From: Geodermatophilus sabuli
Lineage (GTDB): Bacteria > Actinomycetota > Actinomycetes > Mycobacteriales > Geodermatophilaceae
NCBI RefSeq assembly: GCF_900215145.1
Contig: NZ_OBDO01000001.1
Coordinates: forward strand, 62,001-126,000
DNA length: 64,000 nt
Direction: 5' to 3'
The notes under the pieces were generated by a model. That model was not told the DNA's origin, did not search any database, and saw nothing but the letters and a program-made list of their open reading frames with translations. Below are positions 1 through 8,696 of this stretch, in pieces (positions within the stretch are counted from its first letter, which is position 1; each line of letters begins with the position of its first letter). Both the position numbers and the translations under genes were made by a program.

Positions 1-2
1 GT

Positions 3-1169
3 GCCTGGCCGGTGCTCGCCGCCGTCGGTGCCGGCCTGCTCGTCACGGGCCTCGCGAGCCCGGCCGGGGCGGCCGTGGGTGGCGCGACCACGACCGTGGA
101 GCCCTTCGGCACCACGCCCGACGGGACGGCCGTGGAGCGCTGGACCCTCGCCAACGGTGGGATGACGGTCCGGGTGCTGACCTACGGCGGCGTCATCCAG
201 ACGCTGGAGGTCCCCGACGCCGACGGCGAGGTCGAGAACGTCGTCCTGGGCTTCGCCGACCTCGCCGGCTACGTCAGCGACGACGACCCGTACTTCGGCT
301 CGCTGATCGGCCGCTACGGCAACCGCATCGCCGGCGGCAGCTTCACCCTCGACGGCACGGTCCACCAGCTCCCGCTCAACGACGGCCCGAACACCCTGCA
401 CGGCGGCCCGCAGGGCTTCGACGACCAGGTCTGGGAGGCCGCCGACGTCGGGGACGACGACGTCGCGGCCCTGGAGCTGCGGCTGGTCAGCCCGGACGGC
501 GACCAGGGCTTCCCGGGCACCCTCACCACGACCGTCACGTACTCCCTCGACGCGGAGTCGCGCCTCACCGTCCACTACGAGGCCACCACCGACGCGCCGA
601 CCGTCGTGAACCTCACCCAGCACACCTACTGGAACCTGGCCGGGGAGGGGTCCGGGTCGATCTACGGCCACGAGCTGCAGATGGACGCCGACGGGTACAC
701 CCCCGTCGACGAGACGCTCATCCCGACCGGTGAGATCGCCCCGGTGGACGGCACCCCGTTCGACTTCCGCGAGGCCACCCCCGTCGGTGAGCGCATCCGC
801 CAGGACGACCAGCAGCTGCTCTACGGGCAGGGCTACGACCACAACTGGGCGCTGAACCGGGAGGACGACGGCGCCCGGGAGGGCTCCGACAGCGAGGACG
901 CCCTGGAGCAGGCCGCCGTGCTGCGCGACCCGGACAGCGGGCGGACCCTCACCATCTCCACGACGGAGCCCGGGCTGCAGTTCTACTCGGGCAACTTCCT
1001 GAATGGCACGCTCGTGGGGACCGGCGGCACCGTCTACCGCCAGGGTGACGGCCTGGCGCTGGAGACCCAGCACTTCCCCGACTCCCCGAACCAGCCGGAG
1101 TTCCCGTCGACGGAGCTGCGCCCGGGCGAGACGTACGACAGCACCACCGTCTTCGAGCTCTCCTCCTGA
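3..1169 (+). CDS. Secreted aldose 1-epimerase (mutarotase), 5' end possibly outside window
   Basis: Interconverts alpha and beta anomers of aldoses such as galactose or glucose. The galactose mutarotase fold is recognisable from NRIAGG, GPNTLHGG, the catalytic-His motif QHTYWNL near residue 200 and the catalytic-Glu motif LETQHFPDS near the C terminus. A hydrophobic stretch followed by SPAGAA at the extreme N terminus is a signal peptide, so the enzyme is exported. A GTG at position 12 is in frame, but the peptide from there lacks the usual positive n-region, so the true start probably lies upstream of base 1. It is followed by a strong hairpin terminator and is probably monocistronic. Role (extracellular sugar processing) is inferred. 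Confidence 0.85.
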   Translation, partial: AWPVLAAVGAGLLVTGLASPAGAAVGGATTTVEPFGTTPDGTAVERWTLANGGMTVRVLTYGGVIQTLEVPDADGEVENVVLGFADLAGYVSDDDPYFGSLIGRYGNRIAGGSFTLDGTVHQLPLNDGPNTLHGGPQGFDDQVWEAADVGDDDVAALELRLVSPDGDQGFPGTLTTTVTYSLDAESRLTVHYEATTDAPTVVNLTQHTYWNLAGEGSGSIYGHELQMDADGYTPVDETLIPTGEIAPVDGTPFDFREATPVGERIRQDDQQLLYGQGYDHNWALNREDDGAREGSDSEDALEQAAVLRDPDSGRTLTISTTEPGLQFYSGNFLNGTLVGTGGTVYRQGDGLALETQHFPDSPNQPEFPSTELRPGETYDSTTVFELSS

Positions 1170-1172
1170 GCC

Positions 1173-1220
1173 CGTGCACCGTCCGCGGAGATGCGCCGTG
1201 CATCTCCGCGGACGTGCACG
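1173..1220 (+). terminator. Rho-independent-type hairpin after the epimerase
   Basis: A 14-bp perfect stem (1181-1194 with 1200-1213, 5-nt loop) is extended by a 7-bp outer stem (1173-1179 with 1214-1220) across a one-base bulge. It begins 3 nt after the epimerase stop. No U-tract is seen, as is common in high-GC actinobacteria. Confidence 0.7.
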
Positions 1221-1386
1221 TCAGGCCGTTGTCGTGACTGGTCCGTGACGAGTTGTGATGGCGAGCCGGAGGACCCCGACCCGCCCGGCACCCGCGCCAC
1301 GGGACGCGCCGGTTCCCCTCCCTACGGTGTCGTCGGGGTCGTGTGTGGAGGCCCGGGGCGAACGACGAGAGGCGGGCGGAACGCTG

Positions 1387-1884
1387 ATGAGGACCACCCT
1401 GCAGACGCTGGCGGCCGAGGGACACCGGGGCGGGATCGACGTCCGGGTGAGCCTGCGCAGCGACGCGGGGTCGGGGGAGCAGTCCTTCGACGGCGCCTGG
1501 TTCCCACGCAGCCGTGACCTCGCCGTCGAGCTGCCGGAGCTGATCGCGGCCCTGGACAAGCGGGGACTGCGCGTCGAGCGGTTCACCTATCCGCTGGACG
1601 CCTGGTCGCCGGCGCCGCGCAAGGTCGTCGTGGGTGGCCGGGTGGTGCGCACCGGCGGGTTCCGCAGCATGGACCCCGGCGTCGTCTGCCTGGCCTGGGA
1701 CGGCGGCACCCGGCGGGCCGACCTGCTCGTCGTCCCGCCGGAGACCGACGTCATCACCGGGGCCCGGGCGCTGCGGCTGTGCACCCGCCGCGGCCTGCCG
1801 CGTTCGCCGCAGATGGTGCTGGCCGCGGCGCGGTCCACGCCGCTGCCGCAGGTGCCCGGCCTGCCCTTCACCCGGGCGGTGTGA
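1387..1884 (+). CDS. DUF5994 family protein
   Basis: A 165-residue soluble protein of unknown function. The pattern DGAWFPRSRDLAVELPEL, then APRKVVVGGRVVR and LLVVPPETD matches my memory of the actinobacterial DUF5994 family. ATG 1387 is chosen because a purine-rich GCGGGCGGAA lies just upstream and the family match begins soon after; an in-frame GTG/ATG further up (from 1255) would add a basic low-complexity tail. No partner gene is evident. The family has no assigned biochemical activity that I know of. Confidence 0.75.
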   Translation: MRTTLQTLAAEGHRGGIDVRVSLRSDAGSGEQSFDGAWFPRSRDLAVELPELIAALDKRGLRVERFTYPLDAWSPAPRKVVVGGRVVRTGGFRSMDPGVVCLAWDGGTRRADLLVVPPETDVITGARALRLCTRRGLPRSPQMVLAAARSTPLPQVPGLPFTRAV

Positions 1885-1972
1885 CGAAGAGCCCCTCTGC
1901 CCGCGGCCGGGTGCGGCTACGCCGACCGTGAACCCACTGGACGGCGGGGAGCGGCTGGGCTGGGCTGAGGGC

Positions 1973-2968
1973 ATGCGACTGCTCGTCCTCGGCGGCACCC
2001 ACTTCCTCGGCCGGCACGTGGCCACGGCCGCCCTCGACCGTGGTCACGAGGTGGCGACCTTCACCCGGGGCGTGTCCGGCGAGCCCCCGGGCGGCGTCCG
2101 CGTGCTGCACGGCGACCGCGACGATCCCGCGGCCCTGCCCGCCGCGCTCGACGGCTGGGTGCCGGACCTCGTCGTCGACACCTCCTGCCAGACCCGGGCC
2201 GCGGCCCGCAACGCCGCCACGGCCCTGTCCGCAGCCGGCGGCCGTGCCGTCCGGGGCTACGCGTTCGTCAGCAGCCTCAACGCCTACGCCAACTGGCCGC
2301 CGGGTCCGATCGGTCCCGAGGACGGCGAACCCACCTGGATGACGGACGACGACGAGTACGGCCCGGTCAAGGCCGGCGCCGAGCGGGTGCTGGGCGCGGC
2401 CTTCCCCGGCCGGTTCCTGACCGCGCGGGCCGGCCTGATCGTGGGCCCCCACGACCGCGTGGACCGGCTGGGCTGGTGGCTGCGACGCATCGCGCGCGGC
2501 GGACGGGTCGTCGTCCCCGACGCGCTCGACCAGCCGATCGCCGCCGTCGACGCGCGCGACCTCGCCGGCTGGCTGGTGACCATGGCCGAACAGGGGACGT
2601 CGGGGGCGGTCAACGCCACCGGTCCGACCGGGATGACCACCCTCGGCGGCCTGCTCGACCTGTGCCGCCAGGTGACCGGCGCGGACGCGGAGTGGGTGGC
2701 CGTCCCGGAGGCCGACCTGGTCGCCGCGGGCGTCGAGCCGTGGCTGCACCTGCCCCTGTGGCTGCCCGCCGAGGTCGCCCGCACCGCCTGGGACGTCGAC
2801 ACGACCCGGGCCCGGCAGCTCGGGCTCCCGAGCCGGCCGCTCGCGGACACCGTCGCCGACACCTGGGCCTGGCTCCAGTCCGCCGGCGAGCTCCCGCCAC
2901 CCCCGCACGGTCTGCCCCGACCGGGGCTGCCCGCCGACTCGGAGGCCGCGCTGCTCGCCGGCCGCTGA
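1973..2968 (+). CDS. NAD-dependent epimerase/dehydratase family protein
   Basis: A 331-residue Rossmann-fold protein of the extended/atypical SDR superfamily. The N terminus MRLLVLGGTHFLGRHV carries the GxxxxxG dinucleotide-binding turn. FVSSLNAYANW and DEYGPVKAGAE supply the Ser and the Tyr-x3-Lys (YGPVK) catalytic signature. The C-terminal half resembles the substrate domain of chloroplast-type and mycobacterial reductase-like members. The substrate is unknown. ATG 1973 gives the usual MRxLVLGG start. It converges on the tauE-like gene across a bidirectional terminator. Confidence 0.85.
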   Translation: MRLLVLGGTHFLGRHVATAALDRGHEVATFTRGVSGEPPGGVRVLHGDRDDPAALPAALDGWVPDLVVDTSCQTRAAARNAATALSAAGGRAVRGYAFVSSLNAYANWPPGPIGPEDGEPTWMTDDDEYGPVKAGAERVLGAAFPGRFLTARAGLIVGPHDRVDRLGWWLRRIARGGRVVVPDALDQPIAAVDARDLAGWLVTMAEQGTSGAVNATGPTGMTTLGGLLDLCRQVTGADAEWVAVPEADLVAAGVEPWLHLPLWLPAEVARTAWDVDTTRARQLGLPSRPLADTVADTWAWLQSAGELPPPPHGLPRPGLPADSEAALLAGR

Positions 2969-2980
2969 CCCGGCCACCAC

Positions 2981-3018
2981 GAGAGGCCCCGCCCGGCGTG
3001 TGCCGGGCGGGGCCTCTC
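2981..3018. terminator. Bidirectional intrinsic terminator
   Basis: A perfect 17-bp GC-rich stem (2981-2997 with 3002-3018) with a 4-nt GTGT loop lies between two convergent genes, serving the epimerase on the plus strand and the TauE-like gene on the minus strand. Confidence 0.85.
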
Positions 3019-3032
3019 GGTGGGGATCCCTC

Positions 3033-4034
3033 TCAGTCGCGCGGTGCGCTCGGGCGACCCGCCGCGATGTCGCGGGTGAGGTCCGCCGCGTCCGCGGCGT
3101 CGGCCGGCAGCCCGATCTCGTCGTGCACGTGCACCGCGTCGGCGGCCAGCGCGTCGGCCGACTCCAGCGCGCGGTCCTTGCGGTACTCGCGGAAGGAGTG
3201 GACGACCGCCGCGGCCCAGATCAGGTACAGCACCGCGTAGACCGCGTAGCGGACCGGCTCCGAGGCGTCGATCCAGTCGCTCTTGAGCAGGGTGCGGGTG
3301 TTGGTCAGCACGATCACGCCGCCGACCAGGGAGCCGAGCATCCGCGGCGGCACGTGGCGGACCAGCCAGGCGGCGATCGGAGCGGCGATCAGGCCGCCGA
3401 TCAGCAGGGCGAGCACCCAGCCGGCGTCGATGCCCTGCGAGCCGAGGGCGAAGAGGAAGCCGAGGCTGGCGGCCAGCGCGACGAGGAACTCGGAGGTGTC
3501 GATCGACCCGATCACCTTGCGCGGCTCCATGCGGCCGCTGGCCAGGATCGCCGGGGTGCCGACCGGCCCCCAGCCGCCGCCGCCGGTGGCGTCGACGAAG
3601 CCGGCCACCAGGCCCAGCGGGCCGAGGAAGCGCTTGCGCATCGGCTTGCCGAGGTGCCGGCGATCGACCCCGCGGAGGGTGAAGCGCACCAGCAGGTAGA
3701 CACCGAGGCTGAGCAGGATCAGCGACATCACCGGGGCGGCGACCTCGGTGGACAGGTTGGAGAGCACCGTCGCGCCGAGGAAGGCGCCCACGGCACCGGG
3801 GACGCCGATCTTGGCGACGACCTTCCAGTCGACGTTGCCGAACTTCCAGTGCGAGAGACCCGACGCGAGCGTCGTCCCGATCTCCGCGAGGTGGATGGTG
3901 GCCGATGCGGCCGCCGGGTTGGTGCCGATCGCGAGCAGCAGGGTCGTGGAGGTGACGCCGTAGGCCATGCCGAGGCTGCCGTCCACGAGCTGCGCACCGA
4001 GGCCCACGAGGGCGAGCAGGACGAGGGTCTTCAC
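3033..4034 (-). CDS. Sulfite exporter TauE/SafE family permease
   Basis: A 333-residue polytopic membrane protein with about eight hydrophobic segments in two repeats. The first contains GLGAQLVDGSLGMAYGVTST, the second GLVAGFVDATGGGGWGP, the internal-repeat hallmarks of TauE/SafE. Family members export sulfite, sulfoacetate or other small organosulfur anions. The GTG start at 4034 follows GGAG at 9-10 nt. That GGAG can pair with CTCC across 4042-4057 on the template, possibly hiding the ribosome site. A cysteine-rich leader peptide lies 93 nt upstream, suggesting regulation by cysteine or sulfur supply. Exact substrate unknown. Confidence 0.88.
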   Translation of the reverse strand: MKTLVLLALVGLGAQLVDGSLGMAYGVTSTTLLLAIGTNPAAASATIHLAEIGTTLASGLSHWKFGNVDWKVVAKIGVPGAVGAFLGATVLSNLSTEVAAPVMSLILLSLGVYLLVRFTLRGVDRRHLGKPMRKRFLGPLGLVAGFVDATGGGGWGPVGTPAILASGRMEPRKVIGSIDTSEFLVALAASLGFLFALGSQGIDAGWVLALLIGGLIAAPIAAWLVRHVPPRMLGSLVGGVIVLTNTRTLLKSDWIDASEPVRYAVYAVLYLIWAAAVVHSFREYRKDRALESADALAADAVHVHDEIGLPADAADAADLTRDIAAGRPSAPRD

Positions 4035-4127
4035 TGGGGGGCTCCGGATCCGGGGAGGTCCGCGGGCGCGCAGCAGGGCGCGGCACGGCGCGGGACGAGC
4101 GTGGAGGGGTGCGCGTGAGCGCGGGGG

Positions 4128-4211
4128 TCAGCAGCCCGGACAGCGGGCGGTGCAGACGCGCAGCAGGTCGACGTGGATCCGCCCCACCAGGAGCACCGTC
4201 GTCGCCGCCAC
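4128..4211 (-). CDS. Cysteine-rich putative leader peptide (HVDLLRV type)
   Basis: A 27-codon reading frame on the minus strand starting at GTG 4211 and ending at TGA 4128, too short for usual gene callers. Its C-terminal half reads HVDLLRVCTARCPGC, the signature of the actinobacterial 'putative leader peptide' family found before sulfur-assimilation and transport genes. Three Cys codons fall in the last eight. No ribosome site precedes the GTG and an A/T-richer TAGACATAG element lies about 7 nt upstream, so it is probably leaderless. In mycobacteria, leaderless poly-cysteine short ORFs act as cysteine-responsive attenuators; by analogy this one would control the TauE-like exporter. Alternative in-frame GTGs exist at 4196 and 4187. 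Confidence 0.72.
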   Translation of the reverse strand: MAATTVLLVGRIHVDLLRVCTARCPGC

Positions 4212-4268
4212 GAGTGCTATGTCTACCAGATCGGTCGAGATATGCGAACGCCGTCCCACGGTGCGGGA

Positions 4269-5681
4269 TCAGGTTCGCAGGACGTCGTCGCGGATCGTGG
4301 CCAGGGACACCGCGGCGCCCACCACGAACAGCCCGGCGCAGGCCAGCATCGCGGTCCGGTAGCCGGCGGCGAACACCTCCGGCCGGGCGTAGTCCGCGCC
4401 GGAGAGCCCGACGGCCACGGGCAGCGTCGCGACGGCGAGCAGCTGCGCGGCACGGGCCACGGCGTTGTTCACCCCGCTGGCGACGCCGGCCAGCGCGTCC
4501 GGGGCGGCGGCGAGCACCGTGGCGGTCAGCGGCGCCACCGTCGTCGCCATGCCCAGCCCCTGCAGCAGCGACCCGGGCAGCACCGCGGTGAGGTAGGCCG
4601 ATCCGGCGTCCACCCCGGCCAGCCACGCCGTCCCCGCCGCGGTCAGCAGGGGCCCGACCGTCATCGGCAGTCGCGGACCGGTCCGCATGGCCAGCGAGCC
4701 CGCCGCCGGCGACAGCAGCGTGATGAGTGCGATGGAGGGCAGCATGGCCGCACCCGCCGCGGCGGCGTCGTAGCCGAGCACGAGCTGCAGCTGCAGGACC
4801 AGGAACAGCGACGAGCCGCCCAGCCCCCCGTAGACGGCGAACGTGGCGAGGTTGGCGCCGGTGAACTGCCGCTCGGCGAACAGCGACGGCGGCAGCAGCG
4901 GATGGCGCGCCCGCCGCTCGCGGACGACGAAACCGGCGCCGGCGACGACCCCGAGGACGCCGGCCGCGACGACGTCGGGCCGGCCCGGCTGCTCGCCGGC
5001 GGCGATGAGGGCGTGGGTGACCGCGCCCAGCGCCAGGGCGCCGAGCGCGGCACCCGGGACGTCGAAGCGCCCGCGGTGGCTCTCGTCACGGCTCTCCGGG
5101 ACGTGCCGGCCGGCCACCAGGAGGACCGCCGCGGCCACCGGGACGTTGAGCAGGAACACCAGCCGCCAGCTGGCCGCGTCGACCAGCAGCCCGCCCAGGA
5201 AGGGGCCGACCAGGCCGGCGATCCCGGCGAACGCCGACCACAGCCCGATCGCGCGGGCCCGGTCCGCGGGGCGGAAGGAGGCCTGGACGAGGGCCAGGCT
5301 GCCCGGGGTGAGCAGCGCGCCGCCGACGCCCTGCAGCACCCGGGCGGCCACCAGCTGGCCGGGGGAGGCGGCCAGCCCGCAGACCAGCGAGGCGGCGGCG
5401 AACCAGCCCACCCCCACCAGGAACACCCGGCGGCGGCCGTAGCGGTCCCCGAGCGCCCCGCCGAGCAGGACGAGCGCGGCCAGCGCCAGCGTGTACCCGG
5501 TCACGGTCCACTGCAGCTCGGCCAGGGAGGCGCCGAGTTCCCGCCCGATCGCCGGGAGGGCGACGGTGACCGCGGTGGCGTCGAGGAACGCCATGCCGGA
5601 GGCCAGGACGGTGGCCAGGAGCAGCCACCGGCCGCGGGCCGACCCCAGGTGGACCGGCTGCGCCACCGGGCTGCCGGCCAC
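4269..5681 (-). CDS. MFS drug-efflux transporter, DHA2 (14-TMS) type
   Basis: About 470 residues with 14 hydrophobic segments. MAFLDATAVTVALPAIGREL (TM1) and GDRYGRRRVF after TM2 (motif A) identify an EmrB/QacA-like drug:H+ antiporter, with VLQGVGGALLTPGSLAL and FLLNVPVAA further on. GTG 5681 lies 5 nt after the stop of the phosphate transporter; GTG 5666 is an alternative; neither has a convincing Shine-Dalgarno. Cotranscription with pit is likely from spacing, but a functional link to phosphate is not. Substrate unknown. Confidence 0.85.
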   Translation of the reverse strand: MAGSPVAQPVHLGSARGRWLLLATVLASGMAFLDATAVTVALPAIGRELGASLAELQWTVTGYTLALAALVLLGGALGDRYGRRRVFLVGVGWFAAASLVCGLAASPGQLVAARVLQGVGGALLTPGSLALVQASFRPADRARAIGLWSAFAGIAGLVGPFLGGLLVDAASWRLVFLLNVPVAAAVLLVAGRHVPESRDESHRGRFDVPGAALGALALGAVTHALIAAGEQPGRPDVVAAGVLGVVAGAGFVVRERRARHPLLPPSLFAERQFTGANLATFAVYGGLGGSSLFLVLQLQLVLGYDAAAAGAAMLPSIALITLLSPAAGSLAMRTGPRLPMTVGPLLTAAGTAWLAGVDAGSAYLTAVLPGSLLQGLGMATTVAPLTATVLAAAPDALAGVASGVNNAVARAAQLLAVATLPVAVGLSGADYARPEVFAAGYRTAMLACAGLFVVGAAVSLATIRDDVLRT

Positions 5682-5686
5682 CGCGG

Positions 5687-6688
5687 TCAGCCGATGATGC
5701 TGTGCGTGAGGACGTAGGCCAGGGCCGCCACCAGGCCGGCCGCGGGCAGGGTGACCACCCACGCGATCACGATGCTGCCGGCGACGCCCCAGCGGACCGC
5801 CGACAGCCGCCGGGTGGCGCCCACGCCCATGATCGAGGTCGTGGTGATGTGCGTCGTGGAGACCGGCACCGCGAACACCGTCGCGGTGGTCACCATGACC
5901 CCGGAGGCCACCGTCTGGGCGGAGAACCCGCCGGCCGGGGTCAGCTGGATGATCCGGCGTCCCAGCGTCCGCATGATGCGGAAGCCGCCGGCGTAGGTGC
6001 CCGCGCTCAAGGCCAGGGCGGCGGACAGGACCACCCACAGGGGGACGTCGAAGGAGTCGATCTCCCCGGCGGTGACCAGCGCGAGCGTGATGATGCCCAT
6101 CGTCTTCTGGGCGTCCTGCAGGCCGTGGCCGAGGGCCATGGTCGCCGAGCTGACGATCTGGGCGTACCGGAAGCCCCGGTTGGCGCGGGTGACGTTGGCG
6201 CTGTGGAAGGTCCACAGGATGGCGAGCATGAACAGGTAGCCCAGGCCGAACCCGACCAGCGGCGAGACCACCATCGGGATGATGACCTTGTCGAGCACGC
6301 CCATCCACTGCACGGTGTGCGCGGCCGCGACCGCCGCCCCCACCAGTCCGCCGATCAGCGCGTGCGAGGAGGAGGACGGCAGACCGAACCACCAGGTGAT
6401 GAGGTTCCAGACGATCGCGCCGATCAGGGCAGCGAAGACGATCTGCAACCCGTCGGAGCCCTCGGGCGGGTCGATGATGCCCGCGCCGACGGTCTTGGCC
6501 ACCTCGGTGGACAGCAGGGCTCCGACGAGGTTCATCACCGCCGCGAGGGCGAGCGCCACCCGCGGCGTGAGCGCCTTGGTCGAGACGGCGACCGCGATCG
6601 CGTTGGCCGCGTCGTGGAAGCCGTTGGTGTAGTCGAAGGCGAGGGCGACCAGGACGATGATGATCAGGGCGACGAACGTCGCGTCCAT
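5687..6688 (-). CDS. pit: Low-affinity inorganic phosphate transporter, Pit family
   Basis: A 333-residue PiT-family permease that imports metal-phosphate with protons. Duplicated PiT signatures are visible: FDYTNGFHDAANAIAVAVST near residue 20 and the second-repeat motif VPVSTTHITTTSIMGVG near residue 280, plus LPSSSSHALIGG. About ten transmembrane segments. It starts 6 nt downstream of the DUF47 gene, giving the common DUF47-pit operon in which the PhoU-like partner modulates transport. Confidence 0.93.
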   Translation of the reverse strand: MDATFVALIIIVLVALAFDYTNGFHDAANAIAVAVSTKALTPRVALALAAVMNLVGALLSTEVAKTVGAGIIDPPEGSDGLQIVFAALIGAIVWNLITWWFGLPSSSSHALIGGLVGAAVAAAHTVQWMGVLDKVIIPMVVSPLVGFGLGYLFMLAILWTFHSANVTRANRGFRYAQIVSSATMALGHGLQDAQKTMGIITLALVTAGEIDSFDVPLWVVLSAALALSAGTYAGGFRIMRTLGRRIIQLTPAGGFSAQTVASGVMVTTATVFAVPVSTTHITTTSIMGVGATRRLSAVRWGVAGSIVIAWVVTLPAAGLVAALAYVLTHSIIG

Positions 6689-6694
6689 GCCGGG

Positions 6695-7312
6695 TCAGGA
6701 CTCCTTGACGGTGATCGTCTCGACGACGTTCGCCACGTGCTCGAAGGCGTCGGCGGCCTCCTCCAGCTGGTCGGCCACCTCCTTGAGCTTGAGGATCTCC
6801 AGGGCGTCGAACTCGCCGCTGTAGAGCCGGGACAGCAGCCGCCGGTACAGCTTGTCGGCCTCGTTCTCGATCCGGTTGACCTCGATCCAGTACTCGGAGA
6901 GGTCCTTCATCGTGCGCAGCCGCGGCATGGCCTCGGCCGTGGTCTGCGCGGCCCGCTGCAGCAGCGCCGTCTGCTGGCTCATCTCGGCCGGCAGCGTACC
7001 CAGCCCGGTGAGGACCACCAGGTCGGCGGCGGCCTCGACGAAGTCCATGACGTCGTCGAGGTCACTGGCGAGGTTGTAGATGTCCTCGCGGTCGAACGGC
7101 GTGACGAAGCTGGAGTTCAGCTGCCGGAAGATCGCGTGGGTGGACTGGTCGCCGGCGTGCTCGAGCTCACGCAGCCGCTCGGCGAGCTCCTCCCGGCGGG
7201 CGTGGTCGTGGATGAACTCGCTCAGGACGTCGGTGGCCGCCACGAGGTTCTCCGCCGAGGCGGTGAACAACGGGTAGAAGCTGTTGTCCTTGGGCGTCAG
7301 GCTGAAGGGCAC
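6695..7312 (-). CDS. DUF47 (PhoU-like) phosphate-transport accessory protein
   Basis: A 205-residue all-helical protein of the DUF47/YkaA family (Pit accessory protein). Typical elements are FYPLFTASAENL, HAGDQSTHAI, FDREDIYNLASDLDDVMDFVE and IENEADKLYRRLLS. It lies directly upstream of pit. Starts at GTG 7312 with GGGAG upstream. Family members are thought to bind metal and restrain Pit; that is known of the family, not shown here. Confidence 0.92.
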   Translation of the reverse strand: MPFSLTPKDNSFYPLFTASAENLVAATDVLSEFIHDHARREELAERLRELEHAGDQSTHAIFRQLNSSFVTPFDREDIYNLASDLDDVMDFVEAAADLVVLTGLGTLPAEMSQQTALLQRAAQTTAEAMPRLRTMKDLSEYWIEVNRIENEADKLYRRLLSRLYSGEFDALEILKLKEVADQLEEAADAFEHVANVVETITVKES

Positions 7313-7418
7313 GCGTGGCTCCCGGTCGGTGGAGAGTGTCCGGTCGCCCGCCGCCTGGCAGCGGTCGCACGGCCGTCGGGCAGCATAGGTGCCCGTTCAC
7401 ACCGGCTTCACCCGGACG

Positions 7419-7976
7419 TCATCCGTATACGGCGTCGGTTGCCTCACTCCCGAGCGCGTCGACGAGGTCGGCGCGCGCCCGGGCGACCCGGGACCGGATG
7501 GTGCCGACCGGGCAACCGGCCACCTCCGCGGCCTCGGCGTAGGGCAGCCCGAGCAGCTGGGTGAGCACGAACGCCTCCCGCCGGTCCGGCGCGAGCCGCG
7601 CCAGCAGGTCGTTGACGACGGCGCCCTCGCCCACCCGGTCGGCGGCCTCGCGGGGGTCCAGGGCCTCCAGGTCGGCGTCGTCCCGCACGAGCGTGAGCCG
7701 CCGGCGCCGGCGCGAGCGCACCGCGTCGGCGCAGACGCGGCGGGCGATGGACAGCAGCCAGGTGCGCAGCGAGGACCGGCCCTCGAACCGGTGCAGCGCA
7801 CCGAAGGCCCGCAGGTAGGTCTCCTGGGTCAGGTCGTCGGCGGACTGCCGGTCGCCGAGCGCGGCGCACAGCCGCCAGACGTCGGACTGGGTGGCGCGCA
7901 CCAGCGCCGCCGCAGCGAGGGGGTCGCCGTCGACGGCGGCGACCGCCAGCCGGTCCAGATCGTCCACGCCTGTCAT
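7419..7976 (-). CDS. sigC: ECF RNA polymerase sigma factor, SigC-like
   Basis: A 185-residue ECF sigma factor. Region 2 contains SADDLTQETYLRAFGALHRF followed by SSLRTWLLSIARRV; region 4 contains LTQLLGLPYAEAAEVAGCPV then GTIRSRVARAR. Length and the segment RATQSDVWRL match mycobacterial SigC as I recall it. ATG 7976 is used. It is divergent from a zinc-finger anti-sigma gene and a run of copper-handling genes. M. tuberculosis SigC has been linked to copper acquisition, so a copper-responsive role here is plausible. Confidence 0.85.
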   Translation of the reverse strand: MTGVDDLDRLAVAAVDGDPLAAAALVRATQSDVWRLCAALGDRQSADDLTQETYLRAFGALHRFEGRSSLRTWLLSIARRVCADAVRSRRRRRLTLVRDDADLEALDPREAADRVGEGAVVNDLLARLAPDRREAFVLTQLLGLPYAEAAEVAGCPVGTIRSRVARARADLVDALGSEATDAVYG

Positions 7977-8016
7977 CCTCCCGGGAGCCGCCGTCCGGGC
8001 CGATCCCGAAAGTGGG

Positions 8017-8042
8017 GGAACCAACCGCACCTGCGCGACGAC
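8017..8042 (+). promoter_or_regulatory. Candidate ECF (SigC-type) promoter
   Basis: GGAACC (8017-8022), a 16-nt spacer and CGAC (8039-8042) match the general ECF promoter pattern. The predicted start site falls within a few bases of ATG 8052, so the anti-sigma mRNA would be nearly leaderless. It lies in the 75-bp divergent region shared with the sigma gene and would place the copper operon under its own sigma factor. Confidence 0.45.
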
Positions 8043-8051
8043 TACCCCATC

Positions 8052-8696
8052 ATGCAGTGCACCCCCTACCGCGAGGCGCTCTCCGCCCGGCTGGACGGCG
8101 AGTCGGCCGCCCTGCCCGCCGCGGAGCTCGACGAGCACCTCGCCGGCTGCGCCGGCTGTGCCGGGTGGGCCCGCCAGGCCGAGCTGGTCACCCGCCGCGC
8201 CCGCCTGGCGCCCGCCCCGCCGGTGCCCGACCTCACCGCCGCCGTCCTGGCGGCGCTGCCCCGCGAGCTGCCGGGCGCCGTGGCGGCCGCCCGCGCGCGG
8301 CTGGCCGCCACCGCGCTGCGGCTGGCGCTGCTGGCCGTGGGGGTCGCCCAGGCCGCGTTCGCCTGGCCCTCGCTGACCACCGGCACCGCGGCCATGAGCG
8401 CCCCGGTGCACGTGGCGCACGAGACCGGCGCCTGGAACCTCGGCGTCGCGGCGGCGTTCCTCGCCGTCGCCGCCGCCCCGCGCCTGGCCGCCGGCGCCCT
8501 GCCGTTCCTCGGCACCTTCGCCGCCCTGCTCACCGCCCTGACCGTCGCCGACCTGCGGGCGGGGCACGTGCACGCCGACCGTGCCGTCGTCCACCTGCTG
8601 GTGCTCGTGGGCGTGGCCCTGGTCGCGACCGTCGCCTGGCGCGGCCGGCGCCGCCGCCCGGTGCCGGCCGTCGCCCGCGAGCGGGTGCCCGCGTGA
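8052..8696 (+). CDS. Membrane-anchored zinc-finger anti-sigma factor (zf-HC2)
   Basis: A 214-residue protein. The N-terminal cytosolic part has the zinc-coordinating H-x3-C-x2-C motif HLAGCAGC around residue 30, typical of zinc-associated anti-sigma domains. It is followed by several hydrophobic segments (about residues 85-105, 120-145, 150-170, 180-200), more than the single span of classical ZAS proteins. It contains histidines in AHETGA and RAGHVHADRAVVH that could face the periplasm and sense metal. Overlaps the next gene by GTGA. It probably holds the adjacent sigma factor; the pairing is inferred from divergent placement. Confidence 0.8.
   Translation: MQCTPYREALSARLDGESAALPAAELDEHLAGCAGCAGWARQAELVTRRARLAPAPPVPDLTAAVLAALPRELPGAVAAARARLAATALRLALLAVGVAQAAFAWPSLTTGTAAMSAPVHVAHETGAWNLGVAAAFLAVAAAPRLAAGALPFLGTFAALLTALTVADLRAGHVHADRAVVHLLVLVGVALVATVAWRGRRRRPVPAVARERVPA

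Noticed and set aside
2284..4626. A very long open frame on the minus strand across the epimerase and TauE genes
   Set aside because: It runs through well-supported genes in another frame or strand and has the Arg/Pro/Gly/Ala-rich composition of high-GC shadow frames. The same applies to other long antisense frames (for example 949-2025, 8066-9631, 57154-59136).
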